DNA of 64,000 nucleotides from Acestrorhynchus altus (GCA_034509495.1 CM067518.1:4560528-4624527), one strand, 5' to 3'; shown: positions 37,575 to 49,032, numbered from the stretch's first letter. The notes: generated by a model from the sequence alone, not told the origin. A program made the numbers and translations.

Positions 37575-37628
37575 TGACCGGGTCACCGCTGTCCCGAGGC
37601 AAAGCAGGGGTCAAGAGGTGAAAGGTGA
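37575..37628 (+). promoter_or_regulatory. Nuclear-receptor half-site cluster (candidate DR2/DR1 RARE)
   Basis: TGACCGGGTCA (an inverted pair) at 37575-37585 is followed by GGGTCA (37608), AGGTGA (37616) and AGGTGA (37623), spaced by 2 and then 1 base. AGGTGA is an accepted RARE half-site variant. It lies about 2.7 kb 3' of the Hox1 stop codon, where 3' RAREs of Hox1 genes usually sit. Confidence 0.45.
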
Positions 37629-37884
37629 ACTGTGGAGTAAGTGCATACATTAGCAGACCGGAGCAGGCGAGGCGCCTAATCAGGCTCAGTGGCTCTGCGT
37701 GCAGCTCGTGTGCAGCTCAATGCAACAACCTCAACACCCTCAACACCCTCAACACCCTGCAGAACCTGGCAGAATGAAATGCATGGGTTTAAATATGAGC
37801 TGAGATTTTCTTTTTTAGATAAACTGGATTAAATCTGGGTTAGTTCTGTCTGGTGGGATAAGGCACGTTCCTGTCTCTCAAACT

Positions 37885-37885
<1 letters not shown>

Positions 37886-37940
<55 letters not shown>
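37886..37940. repeat. (TA)n array
   Basis: About 54 bp of TA. Confidence 0.97.
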
Positions 37941-37941
<1 letters not shown>

Positions 37942-38029
37942 AACAGTATATAAAGACAGTATATAAAGACAGTGCTTTACACTGAGTTTATAGATACTTT
38001 AAAGATGAAATGCAGAAAACCTGTCAGAT

Positions 38030-38284
38030 CACATTAGTCCTGTTTACAGCCAGAACTGTGAACTGCATTGGCACAGTGTGTTTGTAATGGCTCTGTGTCG
38101 TGGTGTGCTTTTGGCTGCTCAAACCCATCAGACCCAATCAATTAAAAGTCAATAAACGTAACCCACCTGTCGATAAATCTATTAGCCATAAATCAGGATG
38201 AGCCTCGTGCGCTTACAAGATAATTCCAGCAATTATTTGAGTGCTAATGTCAGGCAAAATGAGGCCCTGAAAGAAAAATGTAAA

Positions 38285-38323
<39 letters not shown>

Positions 38324-38700
38324 CACACATATACATGTATTATATAATATATGTAGGCCAGTGTAACAGCAGCCCAGTGGGTCTTCTAAACCCTTCTCTT
38401 ATACACTTAAGCCCTTTTTACGAGGGACAAAGGTGAATGGCTGAGCGTTTCCTCTATCACTCCATCCTTCTTCTCACACTGTTCATCTCCGCTCCGCAGC
38501 TTTGATGTCATGAAAATGAAAAGTTGGTATCGGAGCAGGTTCAAGCCGTGGCACTTCGCTGAACCCCGTTCTGGCCATAAATAGCTGGAAATCCGTGGGT
38601 AAGTGGAGGCACTTAGCTCGGTGACAGCGTTTGGCCATTAGTTAGAAAGACGAGGAGCAGCGATCATGTTGCAGCGCTTTATTCACAGATAAAAGCAGCG
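38030..38700. promoter_or_regulatory. Enhancer-like block 1.6-2.3 kb 3' of Hox1
   Basis: Complex sequence with CAATCAATTAAAAGTCAATA and ATTAGCCATAAATC (Hox/Cdx-type sites), and a second GCCATAAATAG near 38573. It is interrupted by a (TG)n array at 38288-38321. It lies close to the half-site cluster at 37.6 kb. Confidence 0.35.
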
Positions 38701-38756
38701 GCCGCGTGAATGTGACACACACAACGTACAGGAAACTACCTGGTGCGCGCGCACGC

Positions 38757-38770
38757 GTGTGTGTGCGTGC

Positions 38771-38825
<55 letters not shown>
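38757..38825. repeat. (TG)n array
   Basis: TG run preceded by a GCGCGCGCACGCGTG alternating tract with Z-DNA potential. Confidence 0.96.
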
Positions 38826-38830
<5 letters not shown>

Positions 38831-39477
38831 TTTTCATACATTTGCAGCAGAGCTGAGTAGCCAACAAAAACAAGACCTTCAGGACTGACTGAACCTGAAA
38901 CTGTAAATTGCTTAATTGGTTTAAGAGGTGATTTTTTTTTTTAAGTTGTAAAAAAAATAGTCCCGCAATTGCCAGAAAGAAATTTTAGAAAGCTACACGT
39001 TTAATACTGACAAAGAGGAACGAACATATATTTTATTTGTTAAAGAGATGACCCTGTCAAAGGAGGGATTGATTCTTCACTTATAATTATACAATTTTTT
39101 ACTCAAAAATGTGTTGATCTCATTGTTTCCAAAAAATTCAGAAACATTAGAAGACGCTACAGAATTAGAATCAAATCTTCTTACATCGACTTCTCGTGAC
39201 AGTTCAGCAGTTCTCCTGTAAAGCTGACATTTTTGGAGATAAGGGGTTTTTGCTTGGCAGTGATGATGTAATGCTTATGGGACATTGTGTGAAAAATGAG
39301 TGGATGTGTTTTATCACCGATGATCGGAGTGGTCTCGGTGTGATTGGAACTAAAACTGGCCAACTTTACAGGACAAAAATAAAAAAAAAATTGGAGCATT
39401 TTGTCAAATGTATTTTAATTTAAAAAATGAAAAAAGATATATGGTTTTATAAAATGTAATTTATAATACATACATAC

Positions 39478-39584
<107 letters not shown>

Positions 39585-40039
39585 TCATATAACATTAGAA
39601 CAGTCTGGTCCCCCTTAATATTCCAGGTGCGTATTATTTTGTTGTATAACACACATGTTGAAGTCTCATGTAAGTCAAAGTCGTATTTCCTGATTTTTGA
39701 ATATATGACAACATTTCAAAAACCTCTCAACTATAATTCGGCTCTAAATGCGAATTTAGGTTCCAAACATTTTTGTTTTTCTATTAAAGTCTACAAAATA
39801 ATTCAACAATTTAATGGAAGCGAGTGATTTTTCTAAGTTCAGCTTTAGAGCCACTTATAAAAGAGTGAAGCTGCCTTTCCTATTACAAGTAAAATGTTGT
39901 TTTTTTTTACATTTACTGCATCGTTATCTATTTTTGCATCCTTATATTTTTTTCCTCAATGGTACAGTGGTTTAGAGTAAAAATGTGTCGTGGTGCTAAA
40001 CCTTCTTCATTTAATATTTAACGATATGCAAAAAAGCAG

Positions 40040-40343
40040 AAGCTAGAACAGTAGTCTAGTTTATTGTCATTTTATAGGTTCAGTCTGAAGAGGATCAGCA
40101 GCAGAAAATAAATATGGAAATGGAAAAACATGAAGGTAACAAGGAAATAACACGTACACAGCTAAATAACTTTTGAGTACCATTAATAAAGTGCATTTAC
40201 ATGTGTTTTAAAATCTTTTAGGAGGATTGAGCAGGCAAAAAAGTTTGTCCTCTTTTCTGAACTCAACGAGTCTTTGACTCCAGTCTCTCCGTGATTTGCC
40301 TTTTCTCTCTCAGAGTCAGCCTTTAAAAACATCTTCTAACTTC
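40040..40343 (-). other. hoxc1a: Probable Hox1 3' UTR with poly(A) signal
   Basis: AATAAA on the minus strand at 40060-40065 lies about 280 nt past the stop codon, which would place cleavage near 40040. The signal is seen directly; the transcript end is inferred. Confidence 0.5.
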
Positions 40344-40699
40344 TTAACTGTTCTCTGGAGAGGCGCATGGCTCTGCTCCGTTTGTTAGGTCGTCCTGAGT
40401 GCGCTCCTGTCCTCGACCCAGCCCTTCCCTCTGCAGTTTCTTCTGCTTCATGCGCCTGTTCTGGAACCAGATCTTCACCTGGGTTTCGCTGAGCTGCAGA
40501 GAGCTCGCGATCTCCACCCGCCTCGCGCGCGTCAAGTACCTGCTGAAGTGAAACTCCTTCTCCAGTTCTGTCAGCTGCTTGGTACTGAAGTTCGTCCTGG
40601 GAGCTCCAGGTTGTCCAGCATAAGGTTCGTCGCTGCTGCCCTTTGCTCCACTGGTCACCTGTCCGAGGAGACCCTGTCCACAGGCTGATGATGTTCTGA
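40344..40699 (-). other. hoxc1a: Hox1 coding exon 2, homeobox
   Basis: 356 nt. It opens after the acceptor TTTCCACAG and carries a linker of about 29 residues, the entire homeodomain, and a short acidic/polar tail ending CASPENS. The recognition helix contains KIWFQNRRMKQKK, typical of anterior Hox proteins. A second open frame through the same DNA (stop near 40336) is a shadow. Confidence 0.95.
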
Positions 40700-40705
40700 C
40701 TGTGG

Positions 40706-40778
<73 letters not shown>

Positions 40779-43700
40779 CAGGAAAAAAATATGCCTTAAA
40801 TGCGACTTTCGATGGATACCAGAAAAAATAATTGTAAAAATGTAATTAATTTTTGATCTTAAAGTTTACAGATTGAACATATTGCATGCATCAATTAAGG
40901 AGCCTTAGTTTTAAGAGTGTACTTATGCTCACTGTGACAATCAGCCTCAATTATAATTCATTATATTATTTTTGCCATCAGGATTTAACTCGTCTACAGA
41001 ACAATTAGGATTTGGCTCACCCGAACATATGGCACCGAAATGTAATTTGAAATAAAACAGTTTGAGGTCTCTCTAATTGAAGATCAAACCGTCAAACTGC
41101 CTTCTGTTGGCTATCAAGCATATTTCCCAAATTATGAGGCGTACAGTTGTGTTTCTGGACAAAATATAATATTTGACTTAGCAAATAAACGTTTGCAGAT
41201 GTTGTGCGGCACTTTACTGGATCGTTCACCCTGATCGTCCAGTTCAGGATATTCAGGAACTACTTCTGATTGTGCTGCTAAATAATTAAACAGGAACACT
41301 TACACGTTATTTTGTGGTGTTATTGGTGTCTAGCTCTTTTAATTTGGCACTGTTTAATGTCAACATTAAAATAGCATCTGCTTTGTTCCCCTTTGCAACA
41401 AATGATGAGTGGTTGGTATTTACATTAGCACCGTTTATTAAACATGCACATGGAGAACATGTCCACTATAAGCAGATTTATGGCATGTATGGGAACATGC
41501 AGTTAAAAATAGGTGTGTTTTACATAAATAATGCTGTTCTATTTATTGGTCATGTACTATATCCTACAACATTTGCATCCAACACTCTTATAATTCCCAA
41601 ATTGTTTTTTTTGGCTTGGGCATGTGTGGCTCCTGGACTGGTAGAAACGATATGTATTCTTAAAAGTATTCTTTAAGATTAATTTTAAAAAGTATCATTT
41701 TAATTAATTAATTAGGTAATTATTTAAGAACATCTGACAAATATCAACCCCAAATTCCCATATTAGTGCACTCCTCTTTGTGAATATGTCAAATTTGGGA
41801 GTGTGTACAAGGTGTTGCCATCAGCAATGCAATTAGAACCCCTACTGGTTTCACAAAGTTTTGTTCCTGTTGTGTATATGAGATTTGTGAGTGGGTAGAA
41901 CTCCTAGAATGACTTTTATTGGCTAAATCAGTGGTCACCAACTGTTTCCTGCAGGTTGCAACTCCAACCCAAATCTTCCGATTCGAATATCATTACCCTC
42001 AAATCCCATCTACAAAAACGGTTATTTACAGGGCCAGCCATTGTAATCTTCATTTGGGGCCTCCCAGAAATAATTGCTTTAAATATATGTTCCGTGTGCT
42101 TGTGAAGTCATTAGGTACCACAATGTAGGTTTTCTGATGCTGTAGGTTAGAAAAAAAATACCTTTGCTGCCCTAAAGATCAATGAATGGCTCTTTCATGA
42201 ACCATTCCTTGTCGATGAGTGTGAGTGTTTTAAGCACTTCCATGATAAAAAAGGTTTAAGCCACTTAAAGGTTTTCACAGGATTGTATTTGTTCGCCAAG
42301 AACCATTTAAGAAGCTTAATCAGCTATACTGTTACACTGACCACTATTATTTCAGAAGCAGCCAAACCCTGCTTTGTGGTCAGTCTAGATTTTATTGCTG
42401 GGTTTGCATTAAATTAAGAGTCATTTTATGAAGCTAAGGGAGAAAATGCTGGAGAGGACAGAGCTGCGGCTGAACATGCCTCATATTCATCATACACACA
42501 GCACAGCACAGTACTGTATCCAGAACCTGCTTTTCTCTTTAACTGTGTGTTTCTTACATTATGTATGCGTGAATGTTTGCATTCCTTTATAGTACAAATT
42601 CTGCTGGGTGGAAATGCATGGGGTGGAAGCTCCTCTGGAGCAGCCAGGCTCACAGGCATAAGCACACGTTCAGCTGTTGTCTAGGGCTTGGCTCTAAACT
42701 GCCTCTAGGCAGGTTCTAAGCTGTGTCTCAAACGTATGAACTACATATTGAATTTGTGTGTTTAGAACACTGCTTCAATGCAACAGATCAATCAAAAATG
42801 TGAACAATATTGGGTTTCGTGGTTTGCGTGGGTAACTAAACCACCCTCTGTATGGTAGACTTCAGTTCCCAGGCCAGACAACCACACTGTGCTACATTCA
42901 GGTAAGACTACTAACACTGCATTCTCTTCCTGATATTAGCTAAAACTGTGATCCCACAAATTATATATAGTTTGTTCAGAGGTTTGACGTGAAATCCTAT
43001 GTTCTAGAGAAACTTACTATCAGAATTGTTTCATTTACATTTACAGACACTCTTATTCAGAGTGCCTTACACTTGAATTCAAGCTAGGCACACATAGCAT
43101 TAGGAGTCTCAGTAGAGTAACAATTGGGGTTAATTCAACCCCAGTCTGCCACAGAAAAGGTGGTGCTGTTATCCACTATGCTGAATAACTGCTAACCGTT
43201 AACAGTTGTAGAGTGGTGGTCACAGGAATGACACTTCGAACGCATTTAATGCCTCCTCAAGTGCCTTAAAGTTCACGTATGTAGGTGGCATGCATGGCAT
43301 TACAGGGTAGTTCCCTCCAGTGAAGTAAAGGTTTAGCACCATTTTCCAATTATTATTATATATAAGAACTCAAACATGTGTATGTTCTCATTTTTTTTAG
43401 ATAGTTCATCACTTGCCCTAATTTAATGCGACATTATGACCATAGTTCAAATCACTGAGTCTTTTCAACTAAAATCACACTGAATGACCTTGTTTGCGTT
43501 TCAGCCACTGAATGATTGAGAATTTTTGACAAAGTGTTGGAATTCTACCTTAAATATAAAAGTTGAAGCCTTAGATGCCCTTGGGAAAATATTGCAATTG
43601 GTCACGTTGTAATGGATTAGTCCTTCTCATACCAGCCTCCTTGGTAAGGCTCCACTAAGACAAGAAAAGCCATTGTGCGCCGTAATGAAAGCAGTCACTT

Positions 43701-46700
43701 TGTTTCCGCTTTCATTAGCATAATTGATCAAGATATGGCTTAACTGGCAGCTGACGGCAGTGTGGAATGATGTTTAACCTCAACCACCTTCAGGCAACAG
43801 TAGGATGTACACACAGACCCGTATAGACACCTGTGGCATTATTTGCAGATAGTGCGGTAGTGAAATATGGTATATCTGTGACAGCTCTTGACACTCTCTT
43901 AAAGCCCTTGCTCATTTTAGTTGCAAAAAACCTACAACAGTTAAAAATACAACTGTCTCAAGAAAAAGATTGATGGGCAAAAGTGGTATTAAGGTCCTCC
44001 CTAATACTCAAGGACATTGTCTCACAAAGCTTTCAGGGTCAAATGTGAAGTAATTAAGGAATTTCATTCTGAAAAGCAGTGAGATCGTACATAATATAAG
44101 TGGCAGTAGCCAATAGGCACAAAAGAATCCAACTGAACGTTTAAGTTGGAGAGGGCCACTTGGAGGAGAGCGAACAGTGCGTCCAGTGGATGAGGAGGCC
44201 CACTATATGGCCTGGATGTAAGGAGAAGAAAAGAGGGAGAGAGATCGATACAGATCGCCTCAGTCATCTGGGCATCCAGCCCACAGTAATTCAGGTGCTG
44301 TCAGAGCATAATTGAAGAATGACGCAGTGGGAATACGTACGAAATGTTAGGAGATTCAGTTACGCAGAGTTGGTGCAAGCTTTTATGCATGTTTTGAATA
44401 GGAGGGAGATATGCCAACGTTACCCAGCAAGACAAATAACCCATGGAGTGTCTGGGATTCGTTATTGATCACCTGTGTCACAAGTTATTTCTCAGTGAGT
44501 TGTATCATGAAAGGTGATTGCCTCTACAAGTTAAGGATTCTTAACTGTACTGAGCAGTTAAGAATGCACTATTGTAGCACCGTAGCCAATGGGAAACGCT
44601 TCCTCCCATGTGGTGTGCAGCTGAACTGCATGGTATGTGCATGAGGCCATGAAGGAACCTGCAAAGCACTGCGTGTGGCCAATTTTTATTAAAACAAACA
44701 ATGTCTGCCATAGGCCTCAGACAAGTTGTAACAGTGTTGCTGAACTGACATGTGCTAATGTAATTCTTCCTTGTTCTATGTCCCTAAAAGTACATACAGG
44801 AAGGAATTAGCCACAAGGGACAAAGGCATTTTTACCCATAAAATGTGCTGATATATTTGTCACATAATATATTATATTGTAATATATTCTTATTATATGA
44901 TAATACATTCTTTTAGCCCATATTTCAGTTGTACAGTATTATTATTCAGCATTACAAGCAAATCTAACATTAAAATGGAATAAAATATATAAAATGACAC
45001 ACACAGTAATTCAGCATCACCTACACACTTTGATCTTCCTGGGTGCTGATTATCATAATTGTTAGCGTACAGCTTATTGTGTAAATAGGTTCTATTTCAT
45101 GACATGTCGTTGGTTTCACTTATGTGGAACCAATTTCCGACTTCTAGTCATCTATGGAATTAACCAGGTTGTTTCAGCTATTGTTCCTTAAAGACAAATA
45201 TAGGGACGTCGTCTCTATTGTGATTGGTCACTCTCTTTTGCCCTTTGTTCAAATAGCCTCAGAACACTCCTTATCACTTTAACAGGAATATGTGGAAACT
45301 CGATATATTTGGAAGTTTGGACTGGAGTGAACTTTAATAACCTATTCGTGTGTTTAAACACAACATGTGTTCTCTGTTCTCACAACATATATATTAACTA
45401 TTTTTTAAGATGAAAAGATATTCATTTTAATTGTCACTTGATACTGTAATATCGTAATATGTTTGGCAAATATTGTGACATTGGAGTGTATTAATATCAC
45501 CCGGCATTACATACTGACATACTTCACCCCGTTAACTTGGTGTTGACAGACATGCAAAATTACATGACATTGACATTCTCACGCTTATCACTATTACCAC
45601 AGCAGCAAGAGGCATAGCTTCCATTCTCAGTGCTTCTGCGGTTTGGGGTATGTGTACCAAAATGTCAAGCTGCAAATGCTCCTGAGCACTAAACAAATTG
45701 TGGGCCTCTGGCCTTGCCTTCAGTGCAGCCTATGGGATTTCATAAAGCATCCAGTTCTCCTGACCACAGCTGTCTTGGGCTGTCAAGGCAATGCAGCCCC
45801 AAAAGGCCTTTACTCTGATAGATATGCCTCTGAGTTATTTTACATCATCAGCGTGGCCAGAGAGGATACCCTTCCACTCAACCAAATGGACACCACATGT
45901 ATGGTAGATTGCTGGTTTTAAAAGCGTTGACATCTCAAATATAGATTATCTTGGTTTTTGACGATTATTACCATCCTTTGTGATTTATGATCAGAAGGAC
46001 AGACGGTCCTTAGGTCAAAAAAGATTTGACTTCTGATGGAATACAGGTCAAGTGTCACTGAGTGTGAAACTTTATGGGAAGGTATCAGATATTTTCGACT
46101 CAAATCACAGCACAGAAGGCTCTGTTTAACAGAAGGATTAGGGTTGGATCTTAGATCATGTGGTTTTTCCCCCCCATTTAACAGAACAGACAACTGATCA
46201 TAATCATTGCTTTGCATTAAGTGCCGGGATGAGGAACCTTCCTCTGGATGCTCTTTGGCTCTAAATAGACAGAGAGCTAGGGGGAGCTGGACTCCCTTAT
46301 ATGTGCTCGGGGATCTCCACAGTTACGGAAGGATGTTTTTGTGGTCCTGTAAAAGCAGGGGATGATGTTTCTCACTGATGCGTTTCCATTGCTCCTTTGC
46401 TGAACGGTGTGAGGGTATGAGCAGGTTATAGCTCACCAGCGCTTGTAGTTTTTAGATATGTCTAACCCCTTAAGCTTTCCCATAAACGTTTTCATCCCTC
46501 TGTTTCCATGATGGGTTGCCTAATCTGTAAAATTGAAATCTCAGATGCTTGCCAAGCCTTAGACCAACAGTTTGGCCTTAAGTAGGCTGCCACTCATCAC
46601 TTTCTCTTCTGCTGCTTGCTTCACTGGCCACACAGTTCACTGCATGGTTTAATCTCTAAATGGCAACGCTGACATACACTTTAATTTATATGAAAGCATT

Positions 46701-48260
46701 ACATACAGCCCATGTTGATGCATGTAATTCCTTACACTCTTAGCAAAAAAAGGGTTCCGCAATATACCAAAAAGGTTCTTTGACAGAAAGTAAAACCCTT
46801 TGGGGGTCCAGAAACATGTGTAGGAAAGTTCTCCACAGCAGAGAAGAACCATTCTGCTAATGAGTTCGTGGGGATCTAAGTGTTCCAAATAGGCTACCAA
46901 AACTTTGATTTGACTTTAAAATAGCAGAGGAGTGAACAGTGCCATAGAGAACCAGATTATAAATGGTTCTTTAAATGACCACACACAGCTATCATCATCT
47001 TCTATCATAGAACCATAGAAAGAATCATTTATGCAGTCAACAGTTTCCGAAAAGGTTCCACATGTTTAGTAAAAGAACAGTTAATAAAAAGTTTAGTTCA
47101 AGTAATGGAAAGGAGCAGTCCTGCTCTTTCAGTGTTCGTGGGCCTACACTCTTGGACATTGCTCTTTCACGTCACAATTGCGGAACCTTTCCTGTGCTAA
47201 GGATTACTTTTAAACTATTTTTAGAACTATTTTTAAAACAGTGCACACGTTTTCCACCATATAACTGAATAAGCTTTCTTTGACTCACACACCTAGTTAA
47301 ACATTTTGATCTTACATAGAATTATTTTAAAAAAATGTTCCTTAAATAACCAGCTACAAGAGATGATCCAACATGGAAAACAAACAGGCACCATTTGGTT
47401 CTGCCAGCTTGAATATCTCTATATGGAACCATTGCTTTTACCAAGGATTGCTTGAATTACCATTTTAAAATGTGTGTAATTGCCAATCACACATTATATT
47501 AATTTAAAAACAACCAAAGCAAAGTTAACAGCCAGTTAAGACAAACATAAACTCCATTATGACTGTCTTCATATTTGCCAACTGTGCTTTCCTGTTTGCA
47601 AAACTCTGAAATGTCTTTTTGGTCAATAAACGAAGGTTCTGCAACCCTGTCACACTCAACACCTCCATGTTAGGATGGCATAAAAAAAAGTTCTAGGAAC
47701 TTCCCAAACGTACCTACTCGAGGTTGCCTTCGCTTCACCTTCATCCAGTCGAAAGTTTTCCCACTTTGGATGCTCTCGTGCAACTTCTGTGGAAGCTCGC
47801 GCTCGGTGATGTCCACGAACGCTAGGCTGTTCCTCGGCTCGTCGTTCGGGTGGACCTGAGTGAGCGAGTGGACCAGTCCGAGCTTTTGAACGGACGGACT
47901 TCTGAACGTGTGTAAGGAGGGGCAGTGCTCCTCTCCGGAGAGAGCCTGCTCCCCAGCGCAGACGAAGGAGGGGACTTGGGGTTGACCAGGGCAGAAGAAG
48001 TCTCCGGCTTCATTCTGAGGGAAGGGGGGTGTGCACGAGCCCGCGCACACGAGGTCCCGAGAGCTTTTGTAGCCGTGGTCCAAAAGAGGTGAGAAGCGAC
48101 GGTGGGCAAAGTCCGTGCGTAAGCGTCCCTCCACCCTGAAGCGGAGTTCGGCGCCAGTCCTGTGGTCCAGATCTTCGCGCCTGGCCTCACGCGCACAGTT
48201 GCCTTTGGGAAACTGGATTCCACTTCGCCCATCACACGTGAACTCCTGGTAAGAATCCAT
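40344..48260 (-). CDS. hoxc1a: Hox paralogue-group-1 homeodomain transcription factor, two exons; best match hoxc1a
   Basis: Nuclear sequence-specific transcription factor that patterns the hindbrain and anterior axis together with Pbx/Meis partners (family knowledge). Coding exons are 48260-47714 and 40699-40344, predicted 300 residues. The start is chosen because MDSYQEFTC lines up with the N termini of Hox1 proteins (MNSFLxY, MSSYLEY) and the ATG has G at -3 and +4. The hexapeptide TFDWMK (169-174) is the Hox1 form that binds Pbx. The homeodomain spans 213-272 with R5, F8, W48, Q50, N51 and R53 all present. Splice phases agree: exon 1 ends on the first base of a codon and exon 2 supplies the other two. 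Oddities: S23-R24 replace the usual N23-K24 of Hox1 homeodomains, and S41 replaces N. The choice of hoxc1a over a1, b1 or d1 rests on divergence from those proteins, the KKLQREGL tail after the homeodomain, and no Hox2 gene within 15.7 kb upstream. Hox1 identity is near certain; the cluster assignment is not. Confidence 0.9.
40707..40773. repeat. (CA)n array at the 3' splice site of the homeobox exon
   Basis: About 65 bp of CA with one AA interruption near 40741. On the transcribed minus strand it reads (TG)n and ends within about 10 nt of the CAG acceptor, so UG repeats replace most of the polypyrimidine tract. Confidence 0.97.
41920..42060 (+). repeat. Dispersed fish repeat fragment in the Hox1 intron
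   Basis: CAGTGGTCACCAACTG..TTTCCTGCAGGTTGCAACTCCAACCC fits a common fish repeat family of unknown class. Confidence 0.5.
42170..42320. repeat. GTTC/GAAC foldback repeat in the Hox1 intron
   Basis: CTCTTTCATGAACCATTCC and CCAAGAACCATTTAAGAAGC are weak family matches. Confidence 0.4.
43020..43200 (+). repeat. Dispersed fish repeat fragment in the Hox1 intron
   Basis: ATTTACATTTACAGACACTC TTATTCAGAGTGCCTTACA corresponds to a very common fish repeat (ACGCTCTTATCCAGAGCGACTTACA type). Confidence 0.65.
43210..46730. other. Hox1 intron interior, no gene or clear repeat seen
   Basis: Unique AT-rich sequence. The open frames (up to 99 aa) look random. There are short TA-rich patches at 44870-44960. 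Confidence 0.4.
46735..47270. repeat. GTTC/GAAC foldback repeat cluster in the Hox1 intron
   Basis: Many alternating AAAAGGTTCTTTGAC, AGAACCATTCTGC, GGTTCTTTAAATGACC and GGAACCTTTCC words, perhaps two adjacent or nested copies. It starts 440 bp inside the exon 1 donor and runs deeper into the intron. Confidence 0.6.
47714..48260 (-). other. hoxc1a: Hox1 coding exon 1
   Basis: 547 nt giving 182 codons plus one base. The open frame continues upstream to another ATG at 48488, but the extra 76 residues resemble nothing in Hox1 proteins, so they are read as 5' UTR or promoter. The exon ends at G|GTACGT, a good donor, right after the TFDWMKVKRRQPRV segment, which is where Hox1 genes are normally split. 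The middle of the exon is poorly conserved and lacks the long alanine or histidine runs seen in some Hox1 proteins. Confidence 0.9.
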
Positions 48261-48384
48261 CACAGCCTTCCCCCTGGTGGAAGTCTCCGTCCGGCCAAAG
48301 CCTTGAACCCCGTAGTAGCCCCATCTACAGATGGCCCGGACCGTGGACAGACATGCCTTGCAGTGACCAGAATCTTTCGATCTT

Positions 48385-48394
48385 TGATGGATGG
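48385..48394 (+). promoter_or_regulatory. Pbx/Hox bipartite site upstream of Hox1 start
   Basis: TGATGGATGG fits the Pbx-Hox1 consensus TGATNNATNN and equals a core site of the Hoxb1 rhombomere-4 autoregulatory element. It lies 125 bp upstream of the chosen start codon, in a reading frame that should be non-coding. No clear Meis TGACAG is adjacent. Confidence 0.5.
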
Positions 48395-48594
48395 GGGATG
48401 ACGTGCCCTCTAACTGTGGGCCAATGGCCGGACATCTTCTACATCTTACAGAGCTTTTATCAACCAAAGGCAGCAGGTTTTGGACCACTCCTATGACCGG
48501 GGAGTGAGGTCGTTATGGGAGGGTGATGACCACAAGCAAAAAGCGAGACACACTCTTGAAAATTCTCAGACAGAAATGGCCCAAATGTGTCTGC

Positions 48595-48850
48595 CATGTG
48601 TCTGGAAAAGGTTGCACCGCGTGTTCTTTAAGCAATGCCATAGAACCACTTTTGGTTCCATAGAGAACCATTGTTTTAGTGTACAGTCAGGGTCATGAAC
48701 AAATGAAGTGGTGAAGAACCTTTGCATGAAGGGGAAAATCTTTAAACCTTTGAAAGGTTCATCATTCTTACATCTTTTTTTCAAAGTGTTTTAGGGAACC
48801 AAAGGTGGCTCTTCTGTGGTATCGCATAAAGAACCCTTTGTAGGACCCAT
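48595..48850. repeat. GTTC/GAAC foldback repeat just upstream of Hox1
   Basis: GTTCTTTAAGCAATGCCATA GAACC, TTGGTTCCATAGAGAACCA and TAAAGAACCCTTTGTAGG in near-intact family order. It begins about 335 bp 5' of the start codon. Confidence 0.65.
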
Positions 48851-48892
48851 AGCTTCCCCTACAAAAATGTGATCTGTGAAAAAAATACTATT

Positions 48893-48981
<89 letters not shown>

Positions 48982-48994
48982 GATTATTATTATG

Positions 48995-49032
<38 letters not shown>

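Larger units (their letters stand above)
40700..47713 (-). other. hoxc1a: Hox1 intron, 7,014 bp, repeat-filled
   Basis: GT-AG intron, donor GTACGT and acceptor CACAG. Introns of vertebrate Hox1 genes are usually well under 1-2 kb, so this one is greatly enlarged. It contains a (CA)n array at the acceptor end, GTTC/GAAC foldback repeats (42170-42320 and 46735-47270), other dispersed repeats (41920-42120 and 43020-43200) and otherwise unique AT-rich sequence. The largest open frames inside (120 aa at 41314-41676, 99 aa at 45918-46217) look like chance frames. Confidence 0.85.

Noticed and set aside
40336..40773. 145-aa minus-strand frame overlapping the homeobox
   Set aside because: It is an out-of-frame reading of the homeobox exon running into the (TG)n array.
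47822..48235. 137-aa frame in another frame of Hox1 exon 1
   Set aside because: Shadow of the real frame; no hexapeptide and poor similarity to anything.
48261..48488. N-terminal extension of the Hox1 frame to an upstream ATG
   Set aside because: The extra 76 residues do not resemble Hox1 proteins, while MDSYQEFTC at 48260 aligns with known Hox1 starts and has a good Kozak context.
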